From the NCBI RefSeq assembly GCF_002086735.1, contig NZ_MVIJ01000016.1, positions 56,536-120,535 of the forward strand: DNA of 64,000 nucleotides. The letters run 5' to 3'. The notes under the pieces are model-generated. The model was not told the origin of the DNA. It was given only the letters and a program-made list of their open reading frames with translations, and did not search any database. Shown here piece by piece: positions 9,612 to 19,194 of the stretch. The translations under genes were made by a program, and so were the position numbers. Source of the stretch: Mycobacterium scrofulaceum (GTDB lineage: Bacteria; Actinomycetota; Actinomycetes; Mycobacteriales; Mycobacteriaceae). The first letter of the stretch is position 1; every line of letters starts with the position of its first letter.

Positions 9612-10826
9612 CTATTGGAAGAGCCTGATCGGATTGACCAGATCAGCGGTCACGGTCAGCAGCATGTAGCCGACGACGAACACCAGCACCACGTACGTGG
9701 CGGGCATCAACTTGAGGTAGTTCACCGGTGCGGCCGCGACCATGCCGCGGGCGGACCGGACGAGGTTGCGGATCTTCTCGAACACCGCGATCGCGATGTG
9801 GCCGCCGTCGAAGGGCAGCAGCGGCACCAGGTTGATCGCGCCCAGGATGAGGTTCAGCTGAGCCAGGAAGAACCAGAACGCCACCCACAGCCCGTGGTCG
9901 ACGGTGTCGCCGCCGATGATGCTGGCGCCGACCACGCTCATCGGGGTCTGCGGGTCGCGCTGCCCGCCGCCGATCGCGTGCACCAGCGCCCCCACCTTGG
10001 TGGGGATGGTGACCAGCGCCATGCCCACCTCGCCGGTCAGGTCGCCGGTGAACGCGAAGGTGGCCGGCACCGCGGAGAGCACCCCGTAGTGCGTCGGCGC
10101 GAGCTTGACGGCGGCGACGCCGATCGCGCCGACCGTCGACGGTGTCGCCTGACCGCCCTGCCCACCGCTCAGGAAGCGCTGGGTGGGCGTGACGTCGACG
10201 GAGGTGGTGATCGTCTTGCCGCCACGCTCGACGACGACCGGCACGGTGCCATGCACCTTGCGGATCGCGGCGGCCATGTCGTCGAAGGTGGACACCGGGG
10301 TATCGCCGACCTTGACCACCACGTCGCCGGCGCGGATGCCGGCCAGCGCGGCCGGACCGGGGCCGGTGCACTCCGAGAGCTTTCCGGGAGCCACTTCCGG
10401 TGCGACACAGGCGGTTTCGCCGATCACCGCCCTGGTCGGCGGGTGCAGGTTCGGCAGCCCCCAGACCAGCGCGATGCCATAGATCAGCACCAGGCAGATG
10501 ACGAAGTTCATGGCCGGGCCGGCGAACAGCACCGCGACGCGCTTCCAGACGTCCTGCTTGTACATCGCCCGGTCGGCTTCGTCGGGCGCCAGTTCCTCGA
10601 CCGACGTCATCCCGGCGATATCGCAGAAGCCACCCAGCGGCACCGCCTTGAGGCCGTACTCGGTCTCGCCACGCCGCGTCGACCACAGCGTCGGCCCGAA
10701 TCCGACGAAATAACGACGGACCTTCATGCCGGTGGCGCGGGCGACCCACATGTGGCCGCACTCGTGCAGGGCCACCGAAACCAGGATGGCGAGCGCGAAC
10801 AGCACAATGCCGATAACGAACATCAT
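9612..10826 (-). CDS. rip1: Site-2 intramembrane zinc protease Rip1
   Basis: S2P-family membrane protease that cleaves anti-sigma factors within the membrane in regulated intramembrane proteolysis. The product is 404 residues starting at ATG 10826 (MMFVIGIVL), the length I recall for Rv2869c. The zinc motif HECGH has ligands His21 and His25 and catalytic Glu22 in the first membrane helix. A PDZ domain sits mid-protein ([21 protein letters not shown]). The third ligand region is [13 protein letters not shown] in a later helix. Other membrane segments are [14 protein letters not shown] and [13 protein letters not shown]. It starts 19 bases after the dxr stop. Confidence 0.97.
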   Translation of the reverse strand: MMFVIGIVLFALAILVSVALHECGHMWVARATGMKVRRYFVGFGPTLWSTRRGETEYGLKAVPLGGFCDIAGMTSVEELAPDEADRAMYKQDVWKRVAVLFAGPAMNFVICLVLIYGIALVWGLPNLHPPTRAVIGETACVAPEVAPGKLSECTGPGPAALAGIRAGDVVVKVGDTPVSTFDDMAAAIRKVHGTVPVVVERGGKTITTSVDVTPTQRFLSGGQGGQATPSTVGAIGVAAVKLAPTHYGVLSAVPATFAFTGDLTGEVGMALVTIPTKVGALVHAIGGGQRDPQTPMSVVGASIIGGDTVDHGLWVAFWFFLAQLNLILGAINLVPLLPFDGGHIAIAVFEKIRNLVRSARGMVAAAPVNYLKLMPATYVVLVFVVGYMLLTVTADLVNPIRLFQ

Positions 10827-10845
10827 CAGGCTGCCAGGACCTTTC

Positions 10846-12030
10846 TCACACCATTCCGGAGACTCTGTGGGCGCTCGCGTCCGCGAGAGCACGCTGCGCC
10901 CGCTCCCGCGCCCAGCGCTGCGCGTCTAGTACCTCATCCACGTTAGCGGGTGAAACCGACCATTGGTCTGCGGCGTGCAGCACGTCGGCGACCGTTTTGA
11001 CGATGACGGGGAAGCCGATCCGGCGTTGCAGGAACGCCTCCGCCGCCTCTTCGTTGGCCGCGTTGTAGACGGCGGTCATGCACCCGCCGGTCTGGCCGGC
11101 ATACCGGGCCAGTTCGACCGCGGGAAAGACCTCGCTGTCCAGCGGCTCGAATTCCCAGCTCGAGGCGGTGCTGAAGTCGCACGCCGCCGCCACGCCCGGG
11201 ACCCGATCGGGCCAGCCCAGCGCCAGCGAGATGGGCAACTTCATGTCCGGCGGGCTGGCCTGGGCGATGGTCGAGCCGTCTACGAACGTGACCATCGAGT
11301 GAACAATCGACTGTGGGTGCACGACGACCTCGATGCGGTCGTACGGGATGCCGAACAGCAGGTGCGTCTCGATCAGCTCGAGCCCCTTGTTGACCAGCGA
11401 CGCCGAGTTCAGTGTGTTCATCGGGCCCATCGACCACGTCGGGTGGGCTCCGGCCTGTTCCGGTGTGACGCCCTCGAGCCGGGCGGCGGACCACCCGCGG
11501 AACGGCCCGCCGGATGCGGTCAGCACCAGCTTGGCGACCTCCCCGGGCGCGCCGCCGCGTAGGCATTGGGCCAGCGCGGAGTGTTCGGAGTCGACGGGCA
11601 CGATCTGGCCCGGCCGCGCCGCCCGCACCACCAGGGGGCCGCCGGCGACCAGGGATTCCTTGTTGGCCAGCGCCAGCCGGGCGCCCGATGCCAGCGCGGC
11701 CAGCGTCGGCCGCAGCCCGAGCGCCCCCACCAGCGCGTTGAGGACGACGTCGGCTTCGGTGTCCTCGACCAGGCGGGTCACCGCGTCGGGGCCGCGGTAA
11801 GGGACGTCGACGATCCGCGCCGCGCGTTCGTCCGCTACGGCGATGTTGGTGACGCCGGTTGCGGCGCGCTGCCGTTGCAGCGTTTCCAGGTTCGCGCCAC
11901 CGGCGGCCAGGCCGACCACCTCGAAGCGGTCGGGGTGTGCCGCGATGACCTCCAGCGCCTGGGTGCCGATCGAGCCGGTGCTGCCCAGCACCAGTACGCG
12001 AAGGCGGCCCCCGGGTGTCGCGTTTGTCAC
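10846..12030 (-). CDS. dxr: 1-deoxy-D-xylulose 5-phosphate reductoisomerase Dxr
   Basis: The second, committed MEP-pathway step turns DXP into MEP with NADPH; it is the fosmidomycin target. The product has 394 residues. The nucleotide-binding motif is [16 protein letters not shown] near the N-terminus. [12 protein letters not shown], the metal and substrate site [15 protein letters not shown], the flexible loop [23 protein letters not shown] and the [12 protein letters not shown] motif all follow. The start is taken as GTG 12030 ([12 protein letters not shown]); the frame runs open far upstream but that part reads as other-strand genes. The C-terminal tail after the conserved helix is shorter than I recall for M. 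tuberculosis. Confidence 0.97.
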   Translation of the reverse strand: MTNATPGGRLRVLVLGSTGSIGTQALEVIAAHPDRFEVVGLAAGGANLETLQRQRAATGVTNIAVADERAARIVDVPYRGPDAVTRLVEDTEADVVLNALVGALGLRPTLAALASGARLALANKESLVAGGPLVVRAARPGQIVPVDSEHSALAQCLRGGAPGEVAKLVLTASGGPFRGWSAARLEGVTPEQAGAHPTWSMGPMNTLNSASLVNKGLELIETHLLFGIPYDRIEVVVHPQSIVHSMVTFVDGSTIAQASPPDMKLPISLALGWPDRVPGVAAACDFSTASSWEFEPLDSEVFPAVELARYAGQTGGCMTAVYNAANEEAAEAFLQRRIGFPVIVKTVADVLHAADQWSVSPANVDEVLDAQRWARERAQRALADASAHRVSGMV

Positions 12031-12129
12031 CCACTCATTGTGCCCCGCCCGGAGACGATGCGATGGCTGCCGGTCGCGACCGCGGGTATGCCAGAATCTC
12101 CGTACAACCCGATCACGAAAGGGATTCGC

Positions 12130-12387
12130 GTGGCCAGTACTGAGGTTGAGCCTTACGTCAACGGCGTCGACGTCGCCGAGGTGCCGTCCGCACGGTGGGG
12201 ATGGAGCAGGATCAATCACCGCACCTGGCACATCACCGGCCTGGTCGTCTTCGGGTTCCTGCTCGCCATGCTGCGCGGCAACCATGTCGGCAACGTCGAG
12301 AACTGGTACCTGATCGGGTTCGCCGCAGTGGTGCTGTTCGTCCTGGTCCGCGACCTGTGGGGCCGCCGGCGCGGCTGGATCAGGTAG
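12130..12387 (+). CDS. DUF2631 membrane protein (Rv2876 type)
   Basis: A small 85-residue protein with two hydrophobic segments: [16 protein letters not shown] and [18 protein letters not shown], then a basic tail RRRGWIR. It has an N-terminal region with [20 protein letters not shown]. It matches the DUF2631 family of small actinobacterial membrane proteins. GTG at 12130 is chosen because GAAAGGGA lies 6-8 bases upstream. It is divergent from dxr, whose start is 99 bases away. Function unknown. Confidence 0.85.
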   Translation: MASTEVEPYVNGVDVAEVPSARWGWSRINHRTWHITGLVVFGFLLAMLRGNHVGNVENWYLIGFAAVVLFVLVRDLWGRRRGWIR

Positions 12388-12410
12388 GCCCCACCCGCCC
12401 ACTACGCCTT

Positions 12411-12552
12411 TTCGGCGGCCAGCTGTCCGCAGGCCCCGCCCAATCGCCTGCGCTCCAGCTACCCGCCTTCGGCGGCCAGCTGTCCGCAGGCGGCGCCCAA
12501 TCGCCCGCGCTCCAGCTACCCGCCTTCGGCGGCCAGCTGTCCGCAGGCGGCG
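12411..12552. repeat. 57-bp tandem repeat copying the rlmN 3' end
   Basis: Two full 57-bp units start at 12411 and 12468, and a third, partial unit starts at 12525. Each begins ttcggcggccagctgtccgc and the full units end agctacccgcc. The third copy is the genuine 3' end of rlmN (residues CGQLAAEGG and the stop region), so the other two are downstream duplications of it. Units differ by a few bases. There are no unique spacers, so it is not a CRISPR array. Confidence 0.9.
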
Positions 12553-13610
12553 CTGATCTCGCGACCGCGGGTGTCCCGCACCGTGCACGACACGCCCTGC
12601 GCCCGGACCCGCCGCACGAAGTCGCGCTCCACCGGCTTGGGGCTGGCGTCCCACTCGCTGCCCGGAGTCGGGTTGAGCGGGATCAGGTTGACGTGCACCA
12701 ACGGGCCGAGCGCCCGATGCAGGCGCTTGCCCAGCAGGTCGGCGCGCCACGGCTGGTCGTTGACGTCGCGGATCAACGCGTACTCCACCGACACCCGCCG
12801 GCCGGTGACGTCGGCGTAATACCGGGCCGCGTCGAGCGCCTCGCTGATCTTCCAGCGGTTGTTGACCGGCACCAGGGTGTCGCGCAGTTCGTCGTCGGGC
12901 GCGTGCAACGACAGGGCCAGCGTCACGCCGAGCCGTTCGTCGGCGAGTTTGCGGATGGCCGGGGCCAGCCCAACCGTCGAGACGGTGACCGAGCGGGCCG
13001 AAATGCCGAACCCTTGCGGCGGGGGTTCGGTGATGCGCCGCACCGCAGCCACCACCCTGGCGTAATTGGCCAGCGGCTCCCCCATCCCCATGAAGACGAC
13101 GTTGGAGAGCCGATCACCGAAATCGTCCCGCAGGGCGGCGGCCGCGGACCGGACCTGCTCCACGATTTCCGCGGTCGACAGGTTCCGCGTCAGGCCCCCC
13201 TGCCCGGTCGCGCAGAACGGGCACGCCATGCCGCAACCGGCCTGCGACGAGATGCACACGGTGTTGCGCTGCGGGTAGCGCATCAGCACCGACTCGAAGG
13301 TCGTCCCATCGGTCCCGCGCCACAACGTCTTTCGGGTCTGCCCGGCGTCGCAGGCCACATCGGCTGCCGCGGTCAACAGCCGGGGGAACATCGCCTCGGC
13401 GACCCGCTCCCGCACGGCCGCCGGTAGATCGGTCATCTCGCGGGGATCGGCGATCAGACGGCCGTAGTACTGATGCGCGAGTTGCTTGGCGCGGAACGCC
13501 GGCAGCCCCAGCTCGGCGACGGCCAAGGCGCGGCCTTCCGCGTCGAGGTCGGCCAGGTGTCGCGGCGGCCTGCTGGGGCGGGGTTCGGTGAAAACCAATT
13601 GTTGGACCAT
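12516..13610 (-). CDS. rlmN: Dual-specificity RNA methyltransferase RlmN
   Basis: Radical-SAM enzyme that methylates C2 of A2503 in 23S rRNA and A37 in some tRNAs. The 364-residue product has the cluster motif CGMACPFC (CxxxCxxC) in [28 protein letters not shown] is the GGEP-like SAM site. The [19 protein letters not shown] tail carries the methyl-carrying and resolving cysteines expected of the family. It lies 22 bases downstream of cdsA. The last codons form part of the 57-bp repeat, so the C-terminus sits at a site of recombination or slippage. Confidence 0.97.
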   Translation of the reverse strand: MVQQLVFTEPRPSRPPRHLADLDAEGRALAVAELGLPAFRAKQLAHQYYGRLIADPREMTDLPAAVRERVAEAMFPRLLTAAADVACDAGQTRKTLWRGTDGTTFESVLMRYPQRNTVCISSQAGCGMACPFCATGQGGLTRNLSTAEIVEQVRSAAAALRDDFGDRLSNVVFMGMGEPLANYARVVAAVRRITEPPPQGFGISARSVTVSTVGLAPAIRKLADERLGVTLALSLHAPDDELRDTLVPVNNRWKISEALDAARYYADVTGRRVSVEYALIRDVNDQPWRADLLGKRLHRALGPLVHVNLIPLNPTPGSEWDASPKPVERDFVRRVRAQGVSCTVRDTRGREISAACGQLAAEGG

Positions 13611-13632
13611 GACCAGTCCAGTATCGGCCCTC

Positions 13633-14556
13633 TCAGGGAACGAGCGTCAGCACCGTCCACGCGGCGACCGCCGACGGCAGCACGCCGTCCAGGCGGTCCA
13701 TCAGGCCGCCGTGGCCGGGCAGCAGGCGGCCCATGTCCTTGATGCCCAGGTCACGCTTGATCTGGGACTCGACCAGATCGCCGAGCGTGCAGGTCAGCAC
13801 CAGGATGACGCCCAGCAACGCGCCGATCCAGGGCGGCTTGCCGGCCAGATAGGTCGCCGTCAGGATCGCCGCCGTGATGCCGAAGAACAGCGAACCGGCG
13901 AAACCCTCCCACGACTTCTTCGGGCTGATCGCCGGAACCATCGGGTGCTTGCCGAGCAGGACCCCCACGGCGTAGCCGCCCACGTCGGAGGCGACGACGG
14001 TGACCATCAGGCAAAAGACCCGGCCCGCGCCGTCGTGGGGGTAGACCAGCAGGGCGCCGAAGGAGGCGAACAGCGGCACCCACGCGGCCAGGAACACGGT
14101 CGCAGAGGCGTCGCGCAGGTAGTTGGCCGACGGTGACCCGGCGAACGGCTCGGGCCGCTTGCTGTTGTCCTGCATGAACAGCCGCCAGACGTTGCAGACC
14201 ACCACGGTGGCGCCGTAGCCGGCCAGGGCGCCGGCGGCGTGGAACGGCCAGGTCAGCCACAGGGTCACCTGGCCACCGATCAGCAACGGGATGAGCGGGA
14301 TGACGTACCCGGCCTCGCGCAGGCGTCGCACCACCTCGTGCGTGGCGACCAGGATGGCGAGGGCGACGATGGGAACCCAGAAGCGCGGCGCGAAGATCAA
14401 CGTCACGATCAGCACGCCGCCGATCCCCGCGCCCACGGCGATGGCGGCCCGCAGGTCGCGTCCCGCGCGGGAGGTCTTCTTGGCGGGCTGCTGCACGGTG
14501 TTCCTGCCCTCGCGCGCCGGCTCGTCGGGCGGGCTGGCTGCGCCGGTGGTTGCCAC
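13633..14556 (-). CDS. cdsA: Phosphatidate cytidylyltransferase CdsA
   Basis: Makes CDP-diacylglycerol from phosphatidic acid and CTP for phospholipid synthesis, in the membrane. The product has 307 residues. Several membrane helices are visible ([64 protein letters not shown]). The C-terminal signature [20 protein letters not shown] then GLMDRLDG matches the CDP-alcohol synthase pattern, with the catalytic Asp residues. It starts 32 bases after the frr stop and is followed by rlmN after 22, an operon-like run. Confidence 0.97.
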   Translation of the reverse strand: MATTGAASPPDEPAREGRNTVQQPAKKTSRAGRDLRAAIAVGAGIGGVLIVTLIFAPRFWVPIVALAILVATHEVVRRLREAGYVIPLIPLLIGGQVTLWLTWPFHAAGALAGYGATVVVCNVWRLFMQDNSKRPEPFAGSPSANYLRDASATVFLAAWVPLFASFGALLVYPHDGAGRVFCLMVTVVASDVGGYAVGVLLGKHPMVPAISPKKSWEGFAGSLFFGITAAILTATYLAGKPPWIGALLGVILVLTCTLGDLVESQIKRDLGIKDMGRLLPGHGGLMDRLDGVLPSAVAAWTVLTLVP

Positions 14557-14588
14557 GGACCTGGGTGAACTTAGCTGCTGAGCGGCCG

Positions 14589-15146
14589 TCAGACCTCCAG
14601 CAGCTCGCCTTCTTTGTGCTTGACCAGGTCTTCGATCTGGGTGATGTACTGGTGCGTGGTCTTGTCCAGATCCTTCTCTGCGCGGCCGACCTCGTCCTCG
14701 CCGGCCTCGCCGTCCTTGCGGATGCGATGCAGCTCTTCCATCGCCTTGCGGCGGATGTTGCGCACCGACACCTTGGCGTCTTCCCCTTTGCCCTTGGCCT
14801 GTTTGACCAGCTCCCGGCGCCGCTCCTCGGTGAGTTGCGGCACCGCCACGCGGATGAGGGTGCCGTCGTTGGTCGGGTTGACGCCCAGATCGGAGTTGCG
14901 GATCGCCGTTTCGATCGCGCCGAGCTGGCTGGTCTCGTAGGGCTTGATCACGACGAGTCGGGCCTCGGGGACGTTGATGCTGGCCAGCTGCGTGATGGGG
15001 GTGGTGGCGCCGTAGTAGTCGATGACGATCCGGGAGAACATGCCCGGGTTGGCGCGGCCGGTCCGGATGGTCGACAAGTCGTCCCGGGCCACCGCTACGG
15101 CCTTCTCCATCTTCTCTTCCGCGTCGAAGAGAGCCTCGTCAATCAT
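14589..15146 (-). CDS. frr: Ribosome recycling factor Frr
   Basis: Splits post-termination ribosomes together with EF-G. The 185-residue product starts at [20 protein letters not shown] 15146. The long three-helix bundle shows [15 protein letters not shown] and [20 protein letters not shown], the family signatures, and the C-terminal helix ends in [10 protein letters not shown]. The frame stays open another 19 codons upstream ([10 protein letters not shown]...), but the conserved start supports 15146. pyrH lies 92 bases upstream and cdsA 32 bases downstream. Confidence 0.98.
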   Translation of the reverse strand: MIDEALFDAEEKMEKAVAVARDDLSTIRTGRANPGMFSRIVIDYYGATTPITQLASINVPEARLVVIKPYETSQLGAIETAIRNSDLGVNPTNDGTLIRVAVPQLTEERRRELVKQAKGKGEDAKVSVRNIRRKAMEELHRIRKDGEAGEDEVGRAEKDLDKTTHQYITQIEDLVKHKEGELLEV

Positions 15147-15238
15147 TGCGCCGCTCCTCTCCCCCGCAAGCGGGAGGTACCCCCACATCACTGCGTTCTG
15201 CATCGTCGCCAGCGCGAATCATTCGTTCGCTCTTCCCG

Positions 15239-16045
15239 TCAGGTGGTGACCAGTGTCCCGATTTTCTCACCGGCGACCGCGCGGGCGATATTGCCATTGG
15301 TCAGCAGGTTGAACACCAGGATCGGCATGCCATTGTCCATGCACAGGCTGAACGCCGTCGCATCGGCCACTCTCAGTCCCCGGTCGATGACCTCGCGATG
15401 GCTGATCGCGGCGATCAGCTCCGCGTGCGGATTCAGCCGCGGATCCGCGGAGAACACGCCGTCGACCGCCTTGGCCATCAAGACCACCTCGGCGCCGATC
15501 TCCAGCGCACGCTGCGCGGCCGTGGTGTCGGTGGAGAAGTACGGCAGGCCCATGCCGGCCCCGAAGATCACCACCCGTCCCTTCTCCAGGTGGCGGACGG
15601 CGCGCAGCGGCAGGTAGGGCTCCGCGACCTGACCCATGGTGATCGCGGTTTGGACGCGGGTGACGATGCCCTCCTTCTCCAGGAAGTCCTGCAGCGCGAG
15701 GCTGTTCATCACCGTGCCCAGCATGCCCATGTAGTCAGACCGGGTGCGCTCCATGCCGCGTTGCTGCAGCTGCGCGCCGCGGAAGAAGTTGCCACCCCCG
15801 ATCACGACCGCCACCTGGACGCCGTCGCGGACCACCTCGGCGATCTGGCGTGCGACGCGCGCGACGACGTCGGGATCGAGGCCGACCTGCCCCCCACCGA
15901 ACATCTCGCCGCCCAGCTTCAGCAACACCCGGGAATACCTGGGCCGCGCCCGCGGCTGCCCGGCGGTCGATCCGTTCTCCGGTGCGGTGGGCCGCGGCTG
16001 CGGAGCCGCCGCACCGGCGGCTTGGGGCTCCCTGGACTCCGTCAT
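15239..16045 (-). CDS. pyrH: UMP kinase PyrH
   Basis: Phosphorylates UMP to UDP; bacterial type amino-acid-kinase fold, allosteric with GTP and UTP. The 268-residue product has a 35-residue Pro/Ala-rich N-terminal extension, then [14 protein letters not shown] (phosphate binding), [30 protein letters not shown], and [31 protein letters not shown] and the substrate-site tail [16 protein letters not shown] follow. The N-terminal extension is typical of mycobacterial PyrH but of no known function. It heads the pyrH-frr-cdsA-rlmN run. Confidence 0.97.
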   Translation of the reverse strand: MTESREPQAAGAAAPQPRPTAPENGSTAGQPRARPRYSRVLLKLGGEMFGGGQVGLDPDVVARVARQIAEVVRDGVQVAVVIGGGNFFRGAQLQQRGMERTRSDYMGMLGTVMNSLALQDFLEKEGIVTRVQTAITMGQVAEPYLPLRAVRHLEKGRVVIFGAGMGLPYFSTDTTAAQRALEIGAEVVLMAKAVDGVFSADPRLNPHAELIAAISHREVIDRGLRVADATAFSLCMDNGMPILVFNLLTNGNIARAVAGEKIGTLVTT

Positions 16046-16398
16046 CAGGCTCCTCGCATGAGAGTGCCATCCCGGGGTGAAAACATCCGGAACGGCATTT
16101 CACATCCTGCCTCATCGCAGCACAACGCAGCCCCAGCGGGGTGCATTATGCGCGGAGTCCGCGAAGCGGAGGGCTTTTCGGGGGGTTCGGCCCAGGTGAC
16201 GCCGGCGCCGGCACCGCCTTCGCGTCCGTTGAGCGGGGAATGTTTGAGCGATGCCCGCCAGGGGGAATCCGCACCATCGCGGCGGGAATTCACGGTCTTG
16301 AGAATAAGGGCCAGCCTCGCCGTTTGACCGGGCCGGTCGCCTCGGCGATTGGCAGTGAGCGCGAACGCTCAAGGTACGCCTACGAGAGGAACTGATCC
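16046..16398. other. Intergenic region between divergent pyrH and csbD
   Basis: 353 bases with no convincing gene. It must hold the promoters of pyrH (leftward) and the CsbD gene (rightward). AGAGGAA about 9 bases before the CsbD ATG is its ribosome binding site. A possible -35 TTGACC lies near 16325, but no good -10 is evident. I saw no clear operator. Confidence 0.4.
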
Positions 16399-16635
16399 AT
16401 GGCGGACAACAACTCGGGACCTGCTGAAGCCGTCAAGGGCGTCGTCGAGGACGTCAAGGGCAAGGCAAAGGAGGCCGTCGGTGCGGTGACTGGTCAGGAC
16501 GACCTCACCCGTGAGGGCCAGGCCCAGCAGGACAAGGCGGAGGCACAGCGCGACGCGGCGAAGAAAGAAGCCGAGGCCGAGGCGGCCCGCGGCGGCGCCG
16601 AGGCCGCTGAGGAGCGCCAGAAGGCCAATCAGTAG
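16399..16635 (+). CDS. CsbD-like stress protein
   Basis: A 78-residue hydrophilic protein. It matches the CsbD family: SGPAEAVKGVVEDVKGKAKEAVGAVTG is the characteristic sequence, with GQDDLTREGQAQQ next and a Glu/Ala/Lys-rich coiled-coil-like tail (EAEAEAARGGAEAAEERQ). CsbD-like proteins are small, abundant and induced under general stress in many bacteria; their molecular role is unclear. AGAGGAAC is its ribosome site. A hairpin follows 11 bases after the stop. The GlnR-like regulator gene lies 173 bases downstream on the same strand. Confidence 0.9.
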   Translation: MADNNSGPAEAVKGVVEDVKGKAKEAVGAVTGQDDLTREGQAQQDKAEAQRDAAKKEAEAEAARGGAEAAEERQKANQ

Positions 16636-16646
16636 CTTGCCGGGAG

Positions 16647-16690
16647 GATGGGCTCGGTCTGTGAAAACGGACCGGGCCCATCGACTTTTC
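16647..16690 (+). terminator. Hairpin terminator after the CsbD gene
   Basis: The 13-base arms gatgggctcggtc (16647-16659) and gaccgggcccatc (16670-16682) pair with one G-U, around a 10-base loop. The trailing sequence gacttttcc gives a short T-run. This fits an intrinsic terminator that separates csbD from the next gene. Confidence 0.65.
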
Positions 16691-16808
16691 CGGATAACCG
16701 GTCCGATTGATCGCGCCGCGAACGGGTAATCAGCGGTGCGCTGCAGACATCTCCGCAGGAGGTGCCCAGCGCCGGGGGGCAAAGCAGATCCAACAAAAGT
16801 TCCGGGAG

Positions 16809-17555
16809 ATGTCGTTGGACGTTCTACTGCTGACCGACGCGGACGACTTCGATCGCGCTCTGCCGCCCCTGACCCCGTTTGCCCGAATCATGCGCCGGGT
16901 GCCGCTGACCGATAGCGCCCGGACGACGGCCGATTCCGCCGACGTCGCCATCATCGACGCGCGCCGCGACCAGGCGGCGGCCCGGGCGGCCTGCCGCCGC
17001 CTGGCGACCGATGCCCCCGCCACCGCAGTGGTGGCCCTTGTGGCACCGGCCGACTGGGGGCTGACCGACGGCGACGGGAACATCGACGACGTCATGGCGC
17101 CCGGCACCAACACGGTCGATCTGTACGACCGGCTGCGGCGGGCAATCGTCCAGCGGCGCAGTGCGATCAACGGCAGCTTGAGATTCGGCGCCTTGCTGTT
17201 GCACCCGACCAGTTTCACCGCGTCGCTCGAGGGCGAGGACCTGGGCCTGACGCTGACGGAATTCAAACTCCTGAGTTTCCTTGTGCAGCATGCCGGTCGG
17301 CCCTTCACCCGCACCCGCCTGATGCACGAGGCGTGGGGCTACGACTGCAACGGCCGCGTCCGTTCGGTCGACGTCCACGTCCGGCGGCTCCGCGCCAAGC
17401 TCGGTCCCCGTTATCAGTCAATGGTCGACACCGTCCGCGGCGTGGGCTACATGGCGGCCACGCCACCGCACCCGGAATGGATCGTCAGCGAGTCGACGCT
17501 GACGCCGATGACGGCGAGTCCCGCCTCGTCCGACGCGGTCACGCCTGCACCATGA
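16809..17555 (+). CDS. GlnR-like OmpR-family response regulator (Rv2884 type)
   Basis: A 248-residue transcription regulator related to GlnR, the nitrogen regulator. The N-terminal receiver-like half has LLLTDADDF and the diagnostic SADVAIIDARRDQAAARAACRRL, placing the likely key Asp near residue 50; the usual acidic pocket is incomplete, as in atypical GlnR receivers. The C-terminal winged helix reads LTLTEFKLLSFLVQHAGRPF, then TRLMHEAWGYDCNGRVRSVD, VHVRRLRAKLG and VDTVRGVGYMA. ATG 16809 is chosen by homology. No sensor kinase gene lies next to it. Its target and signal are unknown. Confidence 0.9.
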   Translation: MSLDVLLLTDADDFDRALPPLTPFARIMRRVPLTDSARTTADSADVAIIDARRDQAAARAACRRLATDAPATAVVALVAPADWGLTDGDGNIDDVMAPGTNTVDLYDRLRRAIVQRRSAINGSLRFGALLLHPTSFTASLEGEDLGLTLTEFKLLSFLVQHAGRPFTRTRLMHEAWGYDCNGRVRSVDVHVRRLRAKLGPRYQSMVDTVRGVGYMAATPPHPEWIVSESTLTPMTASPASSDAVTPAP

Positions 17556-17594
17556 TTCCGAAAACTGTTGCCGCACGGCGGCTTAGCGCCTAGA

Positions 17595-18530
17595 TCAGCC
17601 GAAGAGCGGGAAGGCGCGCTTGCGCGCGAGCGCGTCCATGCCCTCCTGGATGGCGTCTTGGACCTCCCGGTACTTGCGGTCGACGTACGCCTCGTCCTCG
17701 GCGCGGGCGGGATCGTTGTCGAGCTCTACGGCAGGCATGAATCGGGTCCTGATCTTGGCCGGCAGCGGCAACTGCGGAAGCGCCGCCGGCGCGATCCCCC
17801 ATGGCAGTGAGATCGCCAAGGGGAACACCTTGAGCCGCAGCAGGCGGTCCAGCTGCAGGGCTTTCGACAATTTGTCACCGCGGATCAGGACGGGCATGGC
17901 GTCGGCACCGCCAACCGTGGCGATGGGCACCACAGGCACGCCGGCCCGGATCGCCATCTTCACGAAGCCTTTTCGCCCCGCCAGGTTGGCCCGGTCACGC
18001 TCGGTCCACGGCCGCAGTGAGTCGACCTCCCCGCCGGGCCACAGCGCAACGTCGCGGCCTTCGGCCAGGGCGGTGGCGATCGCGTCCGGGGCGGCCGGCA
18101 GCACACCCATGGAACGGAAGTACCGGCCGATCACCGGAATCGCCATCAGCGCGTCGTGGGCCGTGCCGTGCAGCGGCCGTTCCTGCCCGAAGCGGCGCCA
18201 CCACTGCAGGCCGACGGTCCAGGCGTCCCAGACGAACGGGGCCCCGGAGTGAATCCCCACCAGCAACGCCGGCGGCGCGGGAATGTTCTCCCAGCCGTCG
18301 ATCTCCATACGAAACCAATAGTCAACCAACACATTCCACAGATACTTCTGCCGCTGAAGGGTGGTCTCGTCCTGGCCGCTGAGATCCCATTTGCCGGCCC
18401 GTTCGGCGACCCAGCCGCTCACTCCGCCACTCTGGCCGCTGCGCCGGTCCTCCATGGTCGCCCGCGCCTGCTCGGCATTCCGTCGCGCCTGCCTACGCAC
18501 GTCGGCCGGCCTGTGATCTGGATTACTCAT
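17595..18530 (-). CDS. PlsC-like lysophospholipid acyltransferase family protein
   Basis: The 311-residue product has an acyltransferase domain from about residue 100. LLVGIHSGAPFVWDAW carries the His and Asp of the acyltransferase catalytic motif, with spacing longer than the classical HX4D. The second block GRDVALWPGGEVDSLRPWTER resembles the FPEG motif. A helix near ALQLDRLLRLKVFPLAISLPW may be membrane-associated. Such proteins move acyl chains to glycerophospholipids or related lipids; the substrate is unknown. Start is ATG 18530 (MSNPDHRP). The gene is not obviously in an operon. A strong terminator of the neighbouring MPT63-like gene lies just upstream. Confidence 0.85.
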   Translation of the reverse strand: MSNPDHRPADVRRQARRNAEQARATMEDRRSGQSGGVSGWVAERAGKWDLSGQDETTLQRQKYLWNVLVDYWFRMEIDGWENIPAPPALLVGIHSGAPFVWDAWTVGLQWWRRFGQERPLHGTAHDALMAIPVIGRYFRSMGVLPAAPDAIATALAEGRDVALWPGGEVDSLRPWTERDRANLAGRKGFVKMAIRAGVPVVPIATVGGADAMPVLIRGDKLSKALQLDRLLRLKVFPLAISLPWGIAPAALPQLPLPAKIRTRFMPAVELDNDPARAEDEAYVDRKYREVQDAIQEGMDALARKRAFPLFG

Positions 18531-18587
18531 GGATGCGGTGTACCCGATTCGTGCCCGCACGATGCAGCAACCGGCCACCAAAAGCGG

Positions 18588-18621
18588 ACCTCCCCGCGTC
18601 GCACGCGCGACGCGGGGAGGT
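18588..18621 (-). terminator. Strong intrinsic terminator of the MPT63-like gene
   Basis: acctccccgcgtcgc and gcgacgcggggaggt are exact 15-bp arms around a 4-base loop. On the minus strand it begins 15 bases after the stop at 18637, and ccgcttttgg follows. It is the best-looking intrinsic terminator I found in the window. Confidence 0.85.
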
Positions 18622-18636
18622 ATCCGCAAGGACCTA

Positions 18637-19194
18637 CTAGGTGTGGGCCGGGCTGGGCGGAGCACCCGGCGCCGGGCTGGCGTTCGGCGCGCCAGGGGCC
18701 GAGCCAGCCGGCACGTTCGACGTCCAGATCAGGATGTCCTGCATCCCGTCGTTGTAGACGACACCGTTCGGGGGCGCGCCAGTCACGTCGAAGTACAGAG
18801 TTCCGGTCGACTCGCTACCCTGCGGGATCGGCGCGGGGTTGAGGCCGTTCGGGGCCCCCACCTTGTCGATGACCCGGTAGTTCTGGCCGTTGGGCCCCCG
18901 GGCGATGAAATCGTTGACCATAGGCGTCACGAGCCCGCCGTCCGACCGGGCGGTGACGTCCGCCTGGTACAGCGTTCCCTTTGGCGTGTAGCCGGGAATC
19001 GTGGCGTTGCTCGGCTGCAGGTTGCTGACCGTGTAGTCGGTGATCAGCGACCCGTCGACGAGTTTTTCGCTGGTGCCGAAGCCCTGAATATTGGGCGGCG
19101 GCGCCGCGGCAGCCGACGAAGCGGCGAAAACGCTTGCCACCGCAATACCCCCGGCAGCGGCGGCTGTCTTAATGGCCCTCTTGGTGACCTTCAT
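18637..19194 (-). CDS. MPT63-like secreted immunoglobulin-fold protein
   Basis: A 185-residue secreted protein. A Sec signal peptide (about 30 residues) ends in AAA-type cleavage near ASSAAAAPPP. The mature part matches the DUF1942 domain of MPT63 (Rv1926c): VDGSLITDYTVSNLQPSNATIPGYTP, then TPMVNDFIARGPNGQNYRV and YFDVTGAPPNGVVYNDGMQDILIW. A Pro/Ala/Gly-rich tail (GSAPGAPNASPAPGAPPSP) of about 25 residues is not in MPT63 as I recall it. MPT63 is an abundant secreted antigen of unknown biochemical function. GAAAGGAA lies 5-6 bases upstream of the ATG. Confidence 0.9.
   Translation of the reverse strand: MKVTKRAIKTAAAAGGIAVASVFAASSAAAAPPPNIQGFGTSEKLVDGSLITDYTVSNLQPSNATIPGYTPKGTLYQADVTARSDGGLVTPMVNDFIARGPNGQNYRVIDKVGAPNGLNPAPIPQGSESTGTLYFDVTGAPPNGVVYNDGMQDILIWTSNVPAGSAPGAPNASPAPGAPPSPAHT

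Noticed and set aside
9615..10946. A long plus-strand frame opposite rip1
   Set aside because: No domain, low-complexity translation, and the Rip1 residues are all on the minus strand.
12411..12552. CRISPR-like array
   Set aside because: Units follow one another without unique spacers, and the unit is the 3' end of rlmN.
10846..12750. Dxr with a long N-terminal extension
   Set aside because: The conserved start is at 12030; the extra 240 codons overlap the DUF2631 gene and the repeat and read as low-complexity.
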